A stretch of DNA of 64,000 nucleotides from Desulfocapsa sp050291935 (GTDB lineage Bacteria; Desulfobacterota; Desulfobulbia; Desulfobulbales; Desulfocapsaceae), in assembly GCA_050291935.1 (NCBI GenBank), contig JBNKKR010000011.1:1-64000 (forward strand), given 5' to 3'. The notes beneath the pieces are model-generated. The model worked only from the letters and a program-made list of their open reading frames with translations. It was not told where the DNA came from and made no database searches. Shown here piece after piece: positions 63,985-64,000 of this stretch (position 1 is its first letter; each line of letters opens with the position of its first letter). The translations under genes were made by a program, and so were the position numbers.

Positions 63985-64000
63985 CTTGTTATATCCCCAC

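Overview
The window reads as a chromosomal segment of a deltaproteobacterium (Desulfobacterota), probably of the Desulfobulbales. This is inferred from gene content and order: a fused secDF, a long arg-lysA-dap operon, a lptA-lptB-rpoN operon, CooT, a C_GCAxxG_C_C redox protein and a ferredoxin-rich metabolism. No rRNA is present. One tRNA-Leu(CAA) is seen.

Positions 1-10650 form an accessory defence island. It holds a complete type I-F CRISPR-Cas operon set on the minus strand in the canonical order cas1, cas2-3, csy1 (cas8f), csy2 (cas5f), csy3 (cas7f), csy4 (cas6f), followed by a truncated rhuM-like gene in the same operon. A brnT-brnA toxin-antitoxin module sits head-on between cas1 and cas2-3, with a perfect 14-bp inverted repeat around its promoter. 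Upstream of cas1 lie remains of other toxin-antitoxin modules: hicB behind a beheaded hicA, a Phd-type antitoxin fragment and a 12-codon PIN-toxin stub. No ordinary CRISPR array is in the window; it presumably lies beyond the left edge.

The most striking element is at 4716-4791, between cas2-3 and csy1. Two degenerate I-F repeats, both still able to form the Csy4 hairpin and the first with an I-F-like 5' handle (CTTAGAAA), flank a 20-nt spacer-like segment. That segment matches 15 of its first 16 positions to a site at 4644-4659. The only mismatch is at position 6, which is not read in I-F complexes. The site has a 5'-CC PAM and abuts the -35 box (TTGACA) of the csy1-4 promoter. This is what a crRNA-like RNA that makes the Csy complex repress its own operon should look like.

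Positions 10800-25215 hold central carbon metabolism and housekeeping genes on the plus strand: pta, pyk, zwf, a NYN-domain RNA-processing candidate, a metallophosphatase, a HerA-like ATPase, a zinc-finger/ferredoxin protein, glucokinase, a TVP38 membrane protein, a mercuric-reductase-like flavoprotein, a chemoreceptor and an exported rhodanese. Positions 25267-43462 are mixed: a small-molecule kinase, CYTH phosphatase, tgt-yajC, a large AsmA-like envelope protein, MscS, tatD, kdsD, a CooT/His-rich pair probably tied to nickel, and a membrane-anchored protein with an E2 (ubiquitin-conjugating-like) domain. A PATAN/cNMP protein, a HAD phosphatase, a YkgJ protein and secDF follow.

Positions 43711-57516 hold tRNA-Leu, pgsA, a lytic transglycosylase and transaldolase, then a minus-strand biosynthetic cluster running argB-argD-argF-argG-argH-(FN3 lipoprotein)-lysA-dapF-dapA-dapB-folK. 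Positions 57734-63489 hold lptA-lptB-rpoN-WYL regulator and a hybrid histidine kinase. The right edge carries a truncated AbiEii-type nucleotidyltransferase toxin whose end runs into the kinase 3' end, plus its probable partner gene.
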